A stretch of DNA of 64,000 nt from Paracoccus sanguinis (GTDB lineage Bacteria > Pseudomonadota > Alphaproteobacteria > Rhodobacterales > Rhodobacteraceae), in assembly GCF_900106665.1 (NCBI RefSeq), contig NZ_FNNA01000001.1, positions 620,001 through 684,000 on the forward strand, given 5' to 3'. Positions within the stretch are counted from its first letter, which is position 1. Every line of letters begins with the position of its first letter. Made by a program: the position numbers and the translations under genes. Below are positions 63,667 through 64,000 of the stretch, in pieces. The notes beneath the pieces are model-generated. The model ran no database searches and was not told the DNA's origin. It worked only from the letters and a program-made list of their open reading frames with translations.

Positions 63667-63851
63667 TGGAGCGGACGTCGTCCGCGAAGTGGTTCTGGCA
63701 CGAGCTCGACCGCGTGTTGCGGCCGGCGCTGCAGGGCGGATGCAGCTGGGACGAGGCGATCTCGGCCCTACGCGACAAGGCCGACCAGCTCGAGCGGAAC
63801 CGCGACGCCGGGCTCGAGGCGGCCAGCTACCGAAAGTTCGAGCGGCTGTGA
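63666..63851 (+). CDS. Small prophage protein of unknown function
   Basis: The product has 61 residues and is charged and helical (WFWHELDRVLRPALQGG, then EAISALRDKADQLER). No family is recognised. It overlaps the Gam stop by one base and ends in a TGATG overlap with a possible ATG at 63851. Confidence 0.6.
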   Translation: MERTSSAKWFWHELDRVLRPALQGGCSWDEAISALRDKADQLERNRDAGLEAASYRKFERL

Positions 63852-63889
63852 TGGCCGGTCACCGAAAACACGAACGAGAGGAGAAGTGG

Positions 63890-64000
63890 ATGCCTGTTTC
63901 CTACGACACCGTGCAGATCGCGGAGCAGATGCGCGAGAAAAGCGCCGCGCTGCGAGTTGCCGCCCTGGCCGACGCCGGGGATGACATCGGCCATCGCAAG
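63890..64000 (+). CDS. Prophage gene start, truncated by the window end
   Basis: An open frame from ATG 63890 runs to the last base, giving 37 residues (MPVSYDTVQIAEQMREKSAA at the start). AGGAG at 63879-63883 is a good ribosome site for this start. An in-frame ATG at 63851, overlapping the upstream stop, is the alternative. Too little is present to name a family. Confidence 0.55.
   Translation, partial: MPVSYDTVQIAEQMREKSAALRVAALADAGDDIGHRK

Larger units (their letters stand above)
55054..64000 (+). mobile_element. Mu-like transposable prophage, left part (truncated by the window end)
   Basis: Gene order is that of Mu: leftward c-type repressor, operator region, rightward Ner, small genes, transposase A, ATPase B, then Gam. 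No tail or head genes are within the window, so the right end is outside. The left end is not fixed; a TG at 55054 followed closely by a CCGAACGGGACAG site is the best candidate, and ends down to 55044 are possible. Conserved active-site motifs in the transposase and ATPase suggest it may be functional. Confidence 0.85.

Overview
This is a GC-rich (about 70 percent) alphaproteobacterial chromosome segment. The family is most likely Rhodobacteraceae. The evidence is the cell-division cluster organisation, the nosCRZDFYLX operon with a nosC gene of the Paracoccus type, the ScfR-type acyl-CoA regulator, and a set of hairpins with CCTCCTCCC loops that match the 'cuckoo' small RNAs known from Rhodobacter relatives. 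The species cannot be named from this sequence alone. No IS elements, rRNA genes or CRISPR arrays were seen.

Layout. 1-5.2 kb (+): the end of dnaB, two small-molecule membrane proteins, an ScfR-family regulator, and an overlapping M23 peptidase/bactofilin pair (cell shape). 5.3-8.5 kb (-): a DUF2189 membrane protein, coaD, a CBS-domain protein and a LysR regulator. 8.6-13.3 kb (+): the distal valine pathway (mmsA, an isobutyryl-CoA-type dehydrogenase, 3-hydroxyisobutyryl-CoA hydrolase, mmsB). The LysR gene is divergent from mmsA, with a palindrome between them. 13.4-14.2 kb: a small exported protein and a DUF2892 membrane protein whose promoter carries a SqrR/BigR-like operator.

14.2-40.4 kb (-): recN, bamD and lpxC follow the complete division and cell-wall (dcw) cluster. 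Its transcription order is mraZ-rsmH-ftsL-ftsI-murE-murF-mraY-(SLC13 permease)-murD-ftsW-murG-murC-(small membrane protein)-murB-ddl-ftsQ-ftsA-ftsZ. Many neighbours overlap by 1 or 4 bases, so translation is probably coupled. The 613-base region upstream of mraZ holds GGGA direct repeats with 10-base spacing (MraZ boxes) and a perfect 12-bp inverted repeat. 41-42.1 kb (-): an Mrp/ApbC ATPase. 42.4-42.7 kb: an array of seven hairpins, each showing CTCCTCC in its loop, which I read as three two-hairpin cuckoo-type sRNA units plus a remnant. This is the most interesting item in the window. 42.8-45.3 kb: rlmJ, a GFA-family enzyme, cbpM and cbpA.

45.4-54.7 kb (+): nosC-nosR-nosZ-nosD-nosF-nosY-nosL-nosX, the complete nitrous oxide reduction operon (clade I, Tat-exported NosZ), preceded by an FNR/NNR-type box. 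A tRNA-Met with a good promoter follows. From about 55.05 kb to the end of the window lies the left part of a Mu-like (transposable) prophage: a leftward S24 repressor, an operator region with five repeats, a Ner-like regulator, a run of small overlapping genes, a leftward zinc-ribbon/coiled-coil cargo gene, MuA transposase, MuB ATPase, Gam and others. Its right end is outside the window.
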